A DNA stretch of 64,000 nt from Pseudobdellovibrionaceae bacterium (GCA_019637875.1 JAHBUW010000010.1:1-64000), one strand, 5' to 3'. Numbered from the stretch's first letter, positions 46,252-55,101 are shown. The notes: generated by a model not told the origin, from the sequence alone. Program-made: numbers and translations.

Positions 46252-47238
46252 TTATTTATAGCTGACCTCTTGGAAGAGCTTGCGAGCTTCCGGTGCGCGA
46301 TCGCCGACGACGGTCCAGTTCCCCATGTCGAGTTTCGGCGTGCCCCAGTCTTTGATGAAAGTGTTGGGCAACAGGCCTTTCAAAGCCGGGAAATCAAGGT
46401 GCTCCGAAGACATTTGCAGTTGGAACTTCTCTTCGAGCATCAGACCGATGAACTGCTCGGCCAGTTTCGCTTGCTTCGAAGTCGCGGCGATACCGATCCC
46501 CGAACCGTTCGCGTGCGCGCCGGTGGTGTTTTGGTTCAACCACTTGATCTTCACGGGGAAGTTCGCGTTGGTCGCGTAGTATCCCGCCAGGTAGTACGAG
46601 TTCACGAGACCGACCGCGCACTGACCGAGAGCGATGGCTTCGATGACCGCGTTGTCGTTCCGAGTGGGATCGATCGCCAGGTTCTGAACCCAACCATCAA
46701 CAACTGTTTTCGCCGCATCGTAACCCAGATTGTGGATCAGGTTCGAAACGAGCGCTTCGTTGTAGCCACCGTTCGAAGTGCGCAGGCAAAGACGGCCCGC
46801 CCATTTCGCGTCCGCGAGGTCTTCGTAAGTGTTGATCTCGTCGGGATTCACTTGCGCGGGATCGTAAACCAGGGTGCGAACACGGTAAGTGACGGCGTTC
46901 CACAGTTTACCCGGGTCTTGCATTTGCGCGTCGACCAGGCCGGTCACGGCCGGAGTCACCATCGGCTGGAAGAATCCACCCTTGGAGAGTTCCGCCAAAT
47001 AAACCATGTCTTTCACGAAGATCAAATCGACGGGCGAGCTTTCGCCTTCGGCTTTCAGACGCTCCAGCAGCTTGCCGTAGGGCATTTCGACGATTTGCAC
47101 TTTTTGACCCGTGCGGGCTTCGAATTCATTCGCGGCGGGTTGGATGCGCGAAGTGGGACGGTCCGTGTACAAAACAACATCGGCCATCGCGTTTGCAGAG
47201 ACAAACAGTGCGGCCATCAGAACGCTGATCTTCATCAT
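46252..47238 (-). CDS. Iron(III) ABC-type substrate-binding protein (FbpA/FutA-like)
   Basis: 328 residues; AAGGAAG precedes ATG 47238. Signal peptide ends near SANAMA. LYTDRPTSRIQPAANEFEARTG opens the type II periplasmic-binding fold, and NSYYLAGYYAT carries the paired tyrosines that bind Fe3+ in FbpA and FutA. The Cys pair LCLRTS and GQCAVGL is also in place. It should carry iron across the periplasm. No permease or ATPase gene is in this window, although all neighbours concern iron uptake. Confidence 0.9.
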   Translation of the reverse strand: MMKISVLMAALFVSANAMADVVLYTDRPTSRIQPAANEFEARTGQKVQIVEMPYGKLLERLKAEGESSPVDLIFVKDMVYLAELSKGGFFQPMVTPAVTGLVDAQMQDPGKLWNAVTYRVRTLVYDPAQVNPDEINTYEDLADAKWAGRLCLRTSNGGYNEALVSNLIHNLGYDAAKTVVDGWVQNLAIDPTRNDNAVIEAIALGQCAVGLVNSYYLAGYYATNANFPVKIKWLNQNTTGAHANGSGIGIAATSKQAKLAEQFIGLMLEEKFQLQMSSEHLDFPALKGLLPNTFIKDWGTPKLDMGNWTVVGDRAPEARKLFQEVSYK

Positions 47239-47241
47239 GGG

Positions 47242-48315
47242 TCAGGCTTCCTTCCGGGTTTCCGGAGTTAGATCGGTTGTTGAAACAACGGCCGGTTTAG
47301 TGGTGCTGATATCGAGAGGCAAAATCATTCTCGATGACGGTTTCAACTGAGAAAGACTTGAAGATGAAAACAACTTGAGAAACGGCGCCGCCAGATGCCG
47401 CCAGAGCGCGCGGTGATGGACCTCATCCAAGCCCACGCTACGGACGTCGCCCGTCTCTTTCGAGAGCATCCGTGCGCCCACAAGCCGATCCCAGATCGAC
47501 AGCGAGACGCCGTAATTATGGTCCCAGTGCTCGGGCTTCCGCGAGTGGTGGATCTGATGCATTTTCGGGCTGATGAAAATGTGCTCCAAGGGGCCGAAGG
47601 CGAGCGGGATGTGGCTATGCCGCAAATTCGAGCCCAGGAAGTTGAACACGAAGCCGAACACGTTCACCCCGAACAGGGTCATCAGCGACATCTCGGCCTC
47701 GAAGAAAAAGATGAAGGCTCCCGCGGCCACGCCCAAGCTGAGCGAGTTGCGGAGCGTGGCGATCGCGCTCTCCAGCGGATGCGTGCGGTAGAGCGTGATG
47801 GGAGTCAGGACGCGCGCCGAGTGATGGGTCTTGTGCAGCTCCCACATCCACGGGATCTTGTGCATCAGGAAGTGGTGGAAGAAGCGCAGGAAGTCGTCCC
47901 ACAAAAACGCCAGCACCGTGAAGCCCGCAAGGTACAGCGTACCCGACGGCACCCCGCCGAAATCGCCGTTCACGTACAAAAGCCCCTTCACCGTCCAACG
48001 CGAGAACCAGAAACTTAGATCCAGGAATGGGATGAACAGCAGAACCTTCAAAACCGAGTTCAGCGCGTAGACCTGATAGTCGATGCGGGTCGAAGCGTTC
48101 CACCAGTAGCGTTTGCGGAAAAGGGCTTTCTTCAGAAAGGCGGCGATGTCGCGACGATCGTAAAAGGCGAAGGCGGCGATCAACGCGATCGAAGCCAGAA
48201 TGTTCATGTGAAACAGACGCGACCCGGGGTCGTCGACGGGGACCCAGAAGCGGTCCACCCACTCGCGCAAGGTCGGCGAGCTCGTCAGCTGAGAAATCAG
48301 TTCTTGGGGCGTCAC
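47242..48315 (-). CDS. Fatty acid hydroxylase / sterol desaturase family membrane protein
   Basis: 357 residues with several hydrophobic segments and the diiron histidine clusters of the family: HHFLMHK, HKTHHSA and QIHHSRKPEHWDHNYG. These enzymes use a non-haem diiron centre to hydroxylate or desaturate lipids in the membrane. The final ~25 residues (STTKPAVVSTTDLTPETRKEA) look disordered. The gene ends 3 bp before the iron-binding protein gene and is probably the first of the five-gene iron operon; a link between lipid oxidation and iron supply is inference. Confidence 0.88.
   Translation of the reverse strand: MTPQELISQLTSSPTLREWVDRFWVPVDDPGSRLFHMNILASIALIAAFAFYDRRDIAAFLKKALFRKRYWWNASTRIDYQVYALNSVLKVLLFIPFLDLSFWFSRWTVKGLLYVNGDFGGVPSGTLYLAGFTVLAFLWDDFLRFFHHFLMHKIPWMWELHKTHHSARVLTPITLYRTHPLESAIATLRNSLSLGVAAGAFIFFFEAEMSLMTLFGVNVFGFVFNFLGSNLRHSHIPLAFGPLEHIFISPKMHQIHHSRKPEHWDHNYGVSLSIWDRLVGARMLSKETGDVRSVGLDEVHHRALWRHLAAPFLKLFSSSSLSQLKPSSRMILPLDISTTKPAVVSTTDLTPETRKEA
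47311..47335. promoter_or_regulatory. Possible operator within the sterol desaturase 3' end
   Basis: Arms ATCGAGA (47311-47317) and TCTCGAT (47329-47335) with an 11-bp spacer, 73 bp before the Fe-binding protein ATG. Read on the minus strand the spacer region (GAGAATGATTTTG) partly resembles a Fur box. Could be an internal iron-controlled promoter. Confidence 0.3.
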
Positions 48316-48388
48316 GGCATGGGTTTGCTCCCGGAGGCCGGACCTGTCAATTTTTGCGGCAGATGCAAGCGAGGTGAAAGTAGAATTT

Positions 48389-49108
48389 CTAGCGCGTGCC
48401 CGAGTCCGCCTCCGGAGCGGCCGACGCCGGCGCGGACGTGGAGCTTCCCACGGACGAGGGGTCGATGAAACCCAGCTTCAGGACGCTCTTCGAGCCCAGC
48501 GCCAGATCAAAAGGCTCGGTCGTTTTCGGGTCAAGCCCCAGGTTCTCGAAGAAGGCCCGCGTGTCCGCGTTCATCTTCATCGGGTTCGCGCCGACGTCCG
48601 GATCGGTGCAGGTCTCATCGAAACGTGGAAGTTTATCCATGGAGCCCAACTTGTCCGCGCCGATCTTCCCCTTCTTCGCCCCGGCCTGCGCGCGGGAACG
48701 GAGGGACAGCTCGCCCAGGGAGTGGCAGGTGTAGCTCACCTTGGCCTTGCATTTGTCGCCGCCGCCAACGCACATGATCTTCGTGAGCTTCGCGATCGCG
48801 GCGGAATCCATGGGCGCGCCGTTCATCAGCACGTTCAGCTTGATCTGCTTCACGTTCACGGTCGCTTCGTTCTGGGTCCATTCGCCGCCTTCGGCTTCAC
48901 GAATCCCCACGCAGCCCGCCCCCGCCTTTTCATTTTTCATGTACCAGGCGGCGCGCTCCACATACGGCAAACGGGGTGAGCCGAAGCCCGAGTACGCGGC
49001 GCCATTCACTTGGACTTCGTGGAGGCAGACCTTCTTCGCCCACAGCGGCAGCGGCAGGACCAACAGCGCGAGGATCCGGATCAGCATCTGGGTCGTCGTC
49101 TTTTCCAT
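48389..49108 (-). CDS. Exported cysteine-containing protein of unknown function
   Basis: 239 residues. Signal peptide MLIRILALLVLPLPLWAKK. The mature part has six or more cysteines (KVCLHEV, GAGCVGI, IMCVGG, DKCKAK, SYTCHS, DETCTDP), suggesting disulfides. The C-terminal 25 residues are Ser/Ala/Pro-rich (SSVGSSTSAPASAAPEADSG) and probably flexible. No family recognised. It ends 73 bp before the iron operon, in the same direction. Confidence 0.7.
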   Translation of the reverse strand: MEKTTTQMLIRILALLVLPLPLWAKKVCLHEVQVNGAAYSGFGSPRLPYVERAAWYMKNEKAGAGCVGIREAEGGEWTQNEATVNVKQIKLNVLMNGAPMDSAAIAKLTKIMCVGGGDKCKAKVSYTCHSLGELSLRSRAQAGAKKGKIGADKLGSMDKLPRFDETCTDPDVGANPMKMNADTRAFFENLGLDPKTTEPFDLALGSKSVLKLGFIDPSSVGSSTSAPASAAPEADSGTR

Positions 49109-49150
49109 ACGTCAATTGTGGCATAGGGATCGCGCGCAACGCGAGTGAAT

Positions 49151-50293
49151 TCAGACGCCGGGCGCTTCCCGAACCAGACTCGACCGGAACTCGCGCGTTA
49201 AAAAACGCACCAACTCTTTGAATCGTCCAGGCTCATCGAAGCTGCGCTCGAATTGACGGCGTTGACGTTCGGCTCCGGACTCGCCGTTCAGGAGAAGGGC
49301 GAGGGATTCGCGCTCACGACCGTAACCGAACTCCGTGAAGAGCGGGTCCAGGAGCGCCAGCAGCTCGTTCATCTCTTCGCGAAAGGGGCGCGAAACGCCG
49401 GTCGGATTCTGGATCAGCTCCGCATGCACGCCGTAGCGGGCCGCGCGCCATTTGTTTTCACGCACGAGCCAGTCGGGCGGAAGCTCGGCCTCCGCCGGAA
49501 GGACTCCCCGTTCGATCGCGTGGCAAAGAACCTGGATCAGCGCGGTCAACGCGAGGACTTCCCCCAGCGTCGCCATCCCGTCCAGGATGCGGATTTCGAG
49601 CGTCCCGAAGCCGGGGCTCGGGCGGACGTCCCACCAGATGTCCTTCACCGAGGTGATCGCCTTCGCCTGCGTGAGGGTCGCGACCAGCTCCTCGAACTCC
49701 CGCCAGTCACGGACCAGGCACGGATGCCCGCCCGTGGGAATGCTCTCGAAGATCGTCACGCGGCTCGACGCGAGTCCCGAGTCGAGTCCCTCCCAATACG
49801 GCGAACTCGCCGACAGACACAAAAGATGCGGCAAGTATTTCAGGAGCTGGTTGTTCATGCGGAAGCAGTGATCGCCGCTGGTCATGCCGACATGCACATG
49901 CACGCCGAAGATGACGAGACGGCGCGAGATGATCTGGTTGCGATCGATCAGAGCTTGGTAACGTTCCGAGGGGTAGAGCGTGCGCTCGGTGTAATGCGCG
50001 AAGGGATGGGTCCCGTTCATCGCGAAGTTCACGCCGAGCTCGTCGCCGATGCGGGCGAGCTCGTTCAGGGACTCGAGCAGATCGGCACGGACTTCGTGAA
50101 CCGTGCGGCAAGGTTTGGTATTCACCTCGATCATGCTCTGAAAAATTTCAGGGCTGACGCGCTGGGGGTCGCCCCGCCAGCGCGACAAAATCTCGGGGGA
50201 CTTCCCGGTCAGATCGCAAGTGTCCGGATCCACGATTTGCAGCTCAAGCTCAACACCTAAGGTGAATCGTTCGGAAGGGGCGAAAGCGATCAT
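49151..50293 (-). CDS. ybdK: Carboxylate-amine ligase, YbdK / glutamate-cysteine ligase family 2
   Basis: 380 residues, normal family length. FTLGVELELQIVD opens the GCS2 family; then EVNTKPCRTVHEV, GVHVHVGMT and WDVRPSPGFGTLEIRILDG, each a conserved segment with ATP/metal-binding acidic residues (VELELQ, TLEIRILD). Known members join glutamate and cysteine weakly; the true substrate is often unknown. Given the glutathione-dependent genes at 9.6-11.5 kb, a part in glutathione supply is possible but not shown. Cytoplasmic. Confidence 0.92.
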   Translation of the reverse strand: MIAFAPSERFTLGVELELQIVDPDTCDLTGKSPEILSRWRGDPQRVSPEIFQSMIEVNTKPCRTVHEVRADLLESLNELARIGDELGVNFAMNGTHPFAHYTERTLYPSERYQALIDRNQIISRRLVIFGVHVHVGMTSGDHCFRMNNQLLKYLPHLLCLSASSPYWEGLDSGLASSRVTIFESIPTGGHPCLVRDWREFEELVATLTQAKAITSVKDIWWDVRPSPGFGTLEIRILDGMATLGEVLALTALIQVLCHAIERGVLPAEAELPPDWLVRENKWRAARYGVHAELIQNPTGVSRPFREEMNELLALLDPLFTEFGYGRERESLALLLNGESGAERQRRQFERSFDEPGRFKELVRFLTREFRSSLVREAPGV

Positions 50294-50308
50294 CGGGCTC
50301 CTGAGAAG

Positions 50309-50926
50309 TTAGGCTTTCATCAATGCCGTCATGTTCGGCATCTCTTTGTTGGTCAGATTCTGCTCCACGAACTTCCAGTTCACGTGCTTCCAGAAGGTCT
50401 CCATGTATTTGGGACGGAGGTTCCGGTAGTCGATGTAGTAGGCGTGCTCCCAAACGTCCGAGGTCAGAAGCGGCTTATCCCCCTTGGTCATGGGGTTCTC
50501 GGCGTTGGAAGTCCCGACGATGTCGAGTTTGCCGTCCGCTTTTTGCACGAGCCAGCCCCAACCCGAACCGAAGACCGCGACGGTCTTATCGGTGAACTTC
50601 TTTTTGAACTCCTCCATGGAACCGAAGTCGCGCTTGATCGCGTCGAACAAGGGACCCGAAGTGGGCTCGGTGGATTGCGGAGCCAGGCCGTACCAGTAGA
50701 ACGTGTGGTTCCACGACTGAGCGGCGTTGTTGAAGAGCGGACCCGAGGTCTTTTTGACGAGCTCTTCGAGAGTGAGGTTCTCGAACTCGCTGCCCGGAAG
50801 CGCGTCGTTCATTTTGTCGATGTAGGTTTTGTGGTGTTTTCCGTAATGGAATTCCAGCGTCTCGGCCGACAGGAAAGGGGCCAGGCCATTTTGCGGATAA
50901 GGAAGTTCCGGCAGCTTGAATTTCAT
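50309..50926 (-). CDS. sodB: Fe superoxide dismutase
   Basis: 205 residues. Metal ligands: His27 (EFHYGKHHKTY), His in AAQSWNHTFYW (near 74), and Asp/His in DVWEHAYYIDYRN. AQSWNHTFYW and FGSGWGWLVQ are typical of iron-type enzymes (manganese enzymes usually have GGHxNH and a different residue in the Trp region). It removes superoxide; no signal peptide, so cytoplasmic. Own transcription unit in the same direction as ybdK, 15 bp upstream of it. Confidence 0.95.
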   Translation of the reverse strand: MKFKLPELPYPQNGLAPFLSAETLEFHYGKHHKTYIDKMNDALPGSEFENLTLEELVKKTSGPLFNNAAQSWNHTFYWYGLAPQSTEPTSGPLFDAIKRDFGSMEEFKKKFTDKTVAVFGSGWGWLVQKADGKLDIVGTSNAENPMTKGDKPLLTSDVWEHAYYIDYRNLRPKYMETFWKHVNWKFVEQNLTNKEMPNMTALMKA

Positions 50927-51000
50927 GATGTTCTCCGTGTCTGAAAAGGGTCAATCCCGCGGTCATTTTGCGGGAGCGCGGAGTGTCGATTCAAGCGAAC

Positions 51001-51522
51001 TCAACTGTTGATTTTCACTCTCATTTCCGAGCGCGAATCGCGCGCGGGAGAGGACAATCTCCACAGCCTCACGGCGTAAAAAATTCCACCGCCGAGCGAC
51101 AGCGCGAGCAGCAGAAAACAAAGCGACGAGAGAAGCGTCACGACCCGGGTTTCACCGAGCAACTGGTAACCATGCGCCGCCGGCACCGCCATTTGCCAAG
51201 TTTGCGTGAGGATCGAGTCGCGGACCTGGCAGGCACCGCCGGGTTCGCCCGCCGCGAGCACGAGTTGGCCCCGGTGACACAGGCTGAGCCGCGTATAACC
51301 GGACTCGGAACGCAGGCTTTCGAGCGCCGTTTTCAGAGGAAGTGCCTGACGTTCACGCACGAAAAAGCTCACCGTTTCAAGCACGTGGTTTTCCGAAAGC
51401 AGCCGCGTGCGGCGTTCGTGAACATCGAGATTTAAGGTGACGAGAAGCCCCAGGCTCCAAAGCGCGATCAGCGGAATGAGGACGAGCGCCCGGAAGGACG
51501 GCCCTGGAGGGAGAGTCGGCAT
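51001..51522 (-). CDS. Membrane protein with sensor-like periplasmic part
   Basis: 173 residues with two transmembrane helices: LVLIPLIALWSLGLLVTLNL near the start and TLLSSLCFLLLALSLGGGIFYAV near the end. The 90 residues between them face the periplasm. This resembles the front part of a sensor kinase or chemoreceptor, but there is no kinase or HAMP domain after the second helix. It could be a stand-alone sensor or a degenerate one. No family recognised. Confidence 0.65.
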   Translation of the reverse strand: MPTLPPGPSFRALVLIPLIALWSLGLLVTLNLDVHERRTRLLSENHVLETVSFFVRERQALPLKTALESLRSESGYTRLSLCHRGQLVLAAGEPGGACQVRDSILTQTWQMAVPAAHGYQLLGETRVVTLLSSLCFLLLALSLGGGIFYAVRLWRLSSPARDSRSEMRVKINS

Positions 51523-51563
51523 GCCCCCGTCTTAGGCGAGAGAGTGCGGCGTGTCAATACGCC

Positions 51564-52559
51564 TCAGAACTGATCCCAGCTGAAGCCGATGGTGACCACG
51601 AAGATCTTGGCGTCAAAGCCCGTGCGGGGGTTCTTGGCTTTACGAAAAGTCTCCTGATATCGCTGGTTTTCCGGATCAAGCTGAAGGGCCAGTTCGAGTT
51701 CCCGCAGGGTGTTCGCCCGGTCTTTCTGGCGCCAGTGGTAGGACGCCAGATGGTAATGCGGAAGCCCCTGCTCGGGGTGGGCCTTCGCGTATTGGCTCAA
51801 GCGACTGAGCGCCTCCTCACTCCGGGCCTCGCCGAAGAGCTTCATCTCCAACAGCTGGGGCTCCGTGGGGGCGAGCTCCAAGCCCCGATCGACCCAATCC
51901 CACAGCGGGCTCTCGGGACCGAAGGGATCTTCGCCGGCGTCGTTGAGGTAGGTCATGACGTGGGCTTTGATGGCTTCCGGATTGTTCGGCAGCCGGCGGG
52001 TCAGCGCCTCGGTCATCTTGCGCCACTCTTCGACCTCGGCGGGTTTCAGCGCGCCTTGTTTCGTGAGCTGCGCGACGATCTTGTTCACCAAAACGCCGAT
52101 CTCCATCGAGTCGTAGTGATCCCAGTCCGCCGTGAGTGCGTCCATCACGCGGGCGCGCGCCATCATCAGAAAACTCTGACAGCCCTGGCGCTGGGTTTCG
52201 TCGTCGGGACTTTCCGCGAAGCTCGCGCAGGTGCCGGTGTCCAGACCGATCACCGGCGGCGTGCACTCCGAGCGCAGCGTGAGCGCCCGGCGCGCGATCA
52301 TGTCCACCAGCTGATCGACGGAGTTCGCGAACAGCACGCGACGCTCTTCTTCACAGTTCACGGTGGCCGCGACGGTTCCCGTCGTCGCGCTGACCGGTAG
52401 GTCCATTTCGATCGGCGCCATGGCCTGCACGGAAAGTTTGCGGGCGCCGCTCATGTCGGGCTGGATGATTCGGCCGTCGGGCGTCTCGTTCGCCCGAAGA
52501 TTCCATCCGAGGTAAATCGCGAATCCGAGAGCCACGGCGACGAGCAGGCGTTTGATCAT
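51564..52559 (-). CDS. Membrane-anchored TPR-like protein
   Basis: 331 residues. An N-terminal anchor (RLLVAVALGFAIYLGWNL) is followed by a region with three cysteines and then TPR-like helix pairs: ALSRLSQYAKAHPEQGLPHYHLASYHW and NTLRELELALQLDPENQRY. TPRs mediate protein contacts, probably in the periplasm. It lies 5 bp before the stop of the lipoprotein gene next to it (same strand), so the two may be cotranscribed. Confidence 0.7.
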   Translation of the reverse strand: MIKRLLVAVALGFAIYLGWNLRANETPDGRIIQPDMSGARKLSVQAMAPIEMDLPVSATTGTVAATVNCEEERRVLFANSVDQLVDMIARRALTLRSECTPPVIGLDTGTCASFAESPDDETQRQGCQSFLMMARARVMDALTADWDHYDSMEIGVLVNKIVAQLTKQGALKPAEVEEWRKMTEALTRRLPNNPEAIKAHVMTYLNDAGEDPFGPESPLWDWVDRGLELAPTEPQLLEMKLFGEARSEEALSRLSQYAKAHPEQGLPHYHLASYHWRQKDRANTLRELELALQLDPENQRYQETFRKAKNPRTGFDAKIFVVTIGFSWDQF

Positions 52560-52564
52560 GGGGG

Positions 52565-53494
52565 TCAGCGGCTCCCCGCCCAGTAGGCGGCGTTGGTCAG
52601 ATTGTAGGCGAGAATCAACTGTCGATCCGGCGATAAAAGGAAGGTGCCCTCAAGCCCGTGACTTGCGGTCGGCGTTCCGTCCCCCGGAGTCGCGTCGAAA
52701 CCCAAAACGAAAATCCCGCTTTCGCTATCGACGAGCTGGAATTCACCCTCTTGGCGCGAGCCTTCGGGCGTTGTCATGCGGAAGGGCTCGTAGCCCGTGC
52801 CCCCGCCTCCGTTGATGCTCGAAAAACTCCACAGATCGCGGAAGTTGAGCGTGCCCGAAGCGTTGACGCCAAACTCGATCAAGGTGAAGGGTTGCGCCAG
52901 ATCGGTGCTTGCCGCGCGCGGGATGGAGGTCGCCTTCTGCGCGATGAAGAAAAACGAACCGTTGTTGCCGCCCGCGATGGTGCGGAAGTCGTCCGCCACC
53001 ACGATCCCCGCGCTGGCGATATTGCGTAGGTAGGTGTTCGCCCCGAAGTTCAAATCGAACTTCGCCGTGCGCACCGCCGCGTCCACCAACGCCAGATGAT
53101 TCGTCGCCGGATTATGCCCCGACGGAACGCTGATGGTCGTCGGGCTTGAGATCAGCGGGAGCGCGTTCATGAATCCGTTCAGCAGCACCAAACGCAGCAC
53201 TTGAAAATTGGAGAAGTAGGCCGACAGATTGCTTTCTTTATTCAGCGTGAACCGAAACGTCATGCCGTAAAGATCCGCGCCGTTTTTCACCAACGCGCGA
53301 CCGTAGTAGGTCTGCTGGGTCGACAGAGTTCCCGCGGCTGTGGTCGCGCCGGCAACCAAAGCGTCGATCGTGAGCGGTGCACCGAGGCGCGTGAAAGCGT
53401 TCATCATTTTCGAAGCGCCGCCCGCCCCCACGCTTCCGCAACCGGCGAGCGTGAGCGAGATCGTGCAACTCAGAAGGACCGCGAAGAGTCTCAT
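52565..53494 (-). CDS. Lipoprotein of unknown function
   Basis: 309 residues. Lipobox LAGC puts the lipidated Cys at residue 19. The rest is beta-rich with no recognised domain; it includes GHNPATNHLALVDAAVRTAKFDLNFG and a repeated-looking FRDLWSFSSINGGGGTGYEPF segment, and ends LILAYNLTNAAYWAG. It is divergent from the exported protein at 53594 and upstream of the TPR-like gene. Confidence 0.7.
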   Translation of the reverse strand: MRLFAVLLSCTISLTLAGCGSVGAGGASKMMNAFTRLGAPLTIDALVAGATTAAGTLSTQQTYYGRALVKNGADLYGMTFRFTLNKESNLSAYFSNFQVLRLVLLNGFMNALPLISSPTTISVPSGHNPATNHLALVDAAVRTAKFDLNFGANTYLRNIASAGIVVADDFRTIAGGNNGSFFFIAQKATSIPRAASTDLAQPFTLIEFGVNASGTLNFRDLWSFSSINGGGGTGYEPFRMTTPEGSRQEGEFQLVDSESGIFVLGFDATPGDGTPTASHGLEGTFLLSPDRQLILAYNLTNAAYWAGSR

Positions 53495-53593
53495 GCGGTC
53501 ATCCTAGCCAATGGGCCGGTTCGTTGTCGAGATATTCGGTTGCCGCTGCCGCGCACTTGCGCTGAACTGAAAGCCCCATTCCCGAGGTGAATC

Positions 53594-54427
53594 ATGCTGA
53601 AACGTGCCACGCTCCTGCTGACTTTTCTCGCCGCCGGTTCCGTTCACGCCGAACCTTGCAACGAGGCGATCCAAAAGCTGAAAACGCCCGAGTTCCTGGG
53701 CAAACACTTCAAATGGAAAGAACCGGCGAAGCCCGACACCGATCCCGAACCCGAACTCGACTGCAAAGCGAGCGGTCCCCTTTCGGTGAACGGCGCGGCG
53801 GCTCCCGTTTTTCAAGTGGGCCTGAAGGGACAGAAAAAACGGATCGCGGTACTGACGCCCGAGGGCGCGGACGCCGTCGTTCTGATTGGCGAACCCAAGG
53901 CGCTTGAGACCGCGAACCACAAGGTCTTCGGCAAGGCTTTACCGCTCGCCAATGAACTGACGACCTGGCGCAAAGTCACCGTCACCGACTTCGAAGTGGC
54001 CGACGGCAACCTCTGCGCGAAAACTTCGGGCGTGAAGGACATCGTGAACGGTCTCGTGGTCACCTGCGCGAAATCGCCCACGAAAAACGACGTGCGGACG
54101 CCGATCTCGCTCGGCGCGGCGATCATGCCGCCGGCGAAGGCCCAGCAGGTCGCGCTGAAGGAATTCGCGCGCGTCGAAAAAGAAGAAGAGCCGCCCGACG
54201 TGAAAGAGATCTTCGGCGACAAAGATACGGTCTGGAAGCTGTCGCTGGGCGCCGACGCCAAATCCTCGTACTACGTTTTCTGGATGGGCCAATTCAGCGC
54301 GAGCGGCATCATCGTCATGATGACCTCCATGGACGGCACCGCCCAATCCGAAGTCGTCACCGGCGCCTTCGAATACGACCCCAAGATCGTCGCCGCCAAA
54401 GTGGCAAAGTGGCAGAAGGCCAAATAG
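53594..54427 (+). CDS. Exported protein of unknown function
   Basis: 277 residues. Signal peptide LLLTFLAAGSVHA ends before EPC. Three cysteines (EPCNEA, ELDCKA, NLCAKT) and one in VVTCAKS suggest disulfides. Mostly beta-rich; ends in a basic helix (VAAKVAKWQKAK). A short ribosome site (CGAGGTGAATC) precedes the ATG. The stop is directly followed by the 51-bp palindrome at 54428. No family recognised. Confidence 0.7.
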   Translation: MLKRATLLLTFLAAGSVHAEPCNEAIQKLKTPEFLGKHFKWKEPAKPDTDPEPELDCKASGPLSVNGAAAPVFQVGLKGQKKRIAVLTPEGADAVVLIGEPKALETANHKVFGKALPLANELTTWRKVTVTDFEVADGNLCAKTSGVKDIVNGLVVTCAKSPTKNDVRTPISLGAAIMPPAKAQQVALKEFARVEKEEEPPDVKEIFGDKDTVWKLSLGADAKSSYYVFWMGQFSASGIIVMMTSMDGTAQSEVVTGAFEYDPKIVAAKVAKWQKAK

Positions 54428-54478
54428 GGTACCACGTACCGCGTGCGGTACATGGTACCGCACGCGGTACGTGGTACC
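54428..54478. repeat. 24-bp-arm perfect palindrome filling a convergent intergenic gap
   Basis: Arms 54428-54451 and 54455-54478 are exact reverse complements, loop ATG. Both ends are GGTACC. It starts at the base after one stop codon and ends at the base before the other, so it is the whole intergenic region. No T-run follows on either strand. Confidence 0.95.
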
Positions 54479-55075
54479 TTACGCGGCGGTTTTCGTTTCG
54501 GGTGTCGGCAGCGATTCTTGCGCCGAGATTTGGGTGGCCAGCAGGAGTTTCAAGAGCTCCTTGATGTTGATGCCGCCTCCGGGTCCGTGGACTTCGATGA
54601 TCTCCACGCCGCAACGTTTTTGGCGGGTGGTTTCGTTCGTTTTCGTCCATTGGATGCGGCCAAAGAGCGTGAACTCACGCAGCTCAGGAATGCGTAAAGA
54701 GAAAACCAATCGCAGTCCGGGGCGAAAGAGCGCGCCCATGATGCGATCCACTTCGAACGAGAAGCCTTTCTCGCTCATGTCGACGAGGTCGATGCTTTGC
54801 CAATCGCCGTCAACCAAGACCCGCGCCGGCAGATCCTGCAGCACAAGTTTACGTTGCGTGCTGCGCTCGTCTTGCGTGAGCGGAGCCTTGGCCGTTTCGG
54901 TTTTGGCGCGTTTTTTCAGTTCGACCTCTTGAAAGGTCGTTCCCAATTGAATCAGGTTCCCCATGGAATCATCCCCCTCGGATAACTTCCCCATTTGAAC
55001 TGTTTCGTGCTGGATCAGTTTCTCATAAGCGGACGAAGGTCGGGGGCGAAAACCGATTTGGGGCTGCATTTTCAT
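54479..55075 (-). CDS. PilZ-like domain protein
   Basis: 198 residues from ATG 55075; GTG 55120 and ATG 54964 are possible alternatives. Residues about 90-170 resemble a PilZ domain: an Arg-containing start (RKLVLQDLPARVLVDGDW), the DMSEKGFSF segment corresponding to the D/NxSxxG motif, and beta strands to RCGVEIIEV. PilZ domains bind c-di-GMP; the RxxxR half is imperfect here, so binding is uncertain. Cytoplasmic. Its 5' end faces a divergent gene across an inverted repeat. Confidence 0.6.
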   Translation of the reverse strand: MKMQPQIGFRPRPSSAYEKLIQHETVQMGKLSEGDDSMGNLIQLGTTFQEVELKKRAKTETAKAPLTQDERSTQRKLVLQDLPARVLVDGDWQSIDLVDMSEKGFSFEVDRIMGALFRPGLRLVFSLRIPELREFTLFGRIQWTKTNETTRQKRCGVEIIEVHGPGGGINIKELLKLLLATQISAQESLPTPETKTAA

Positions 55076-55101
55076 TCCGAGACGCCCTAAAATCGATCTG
55101 G

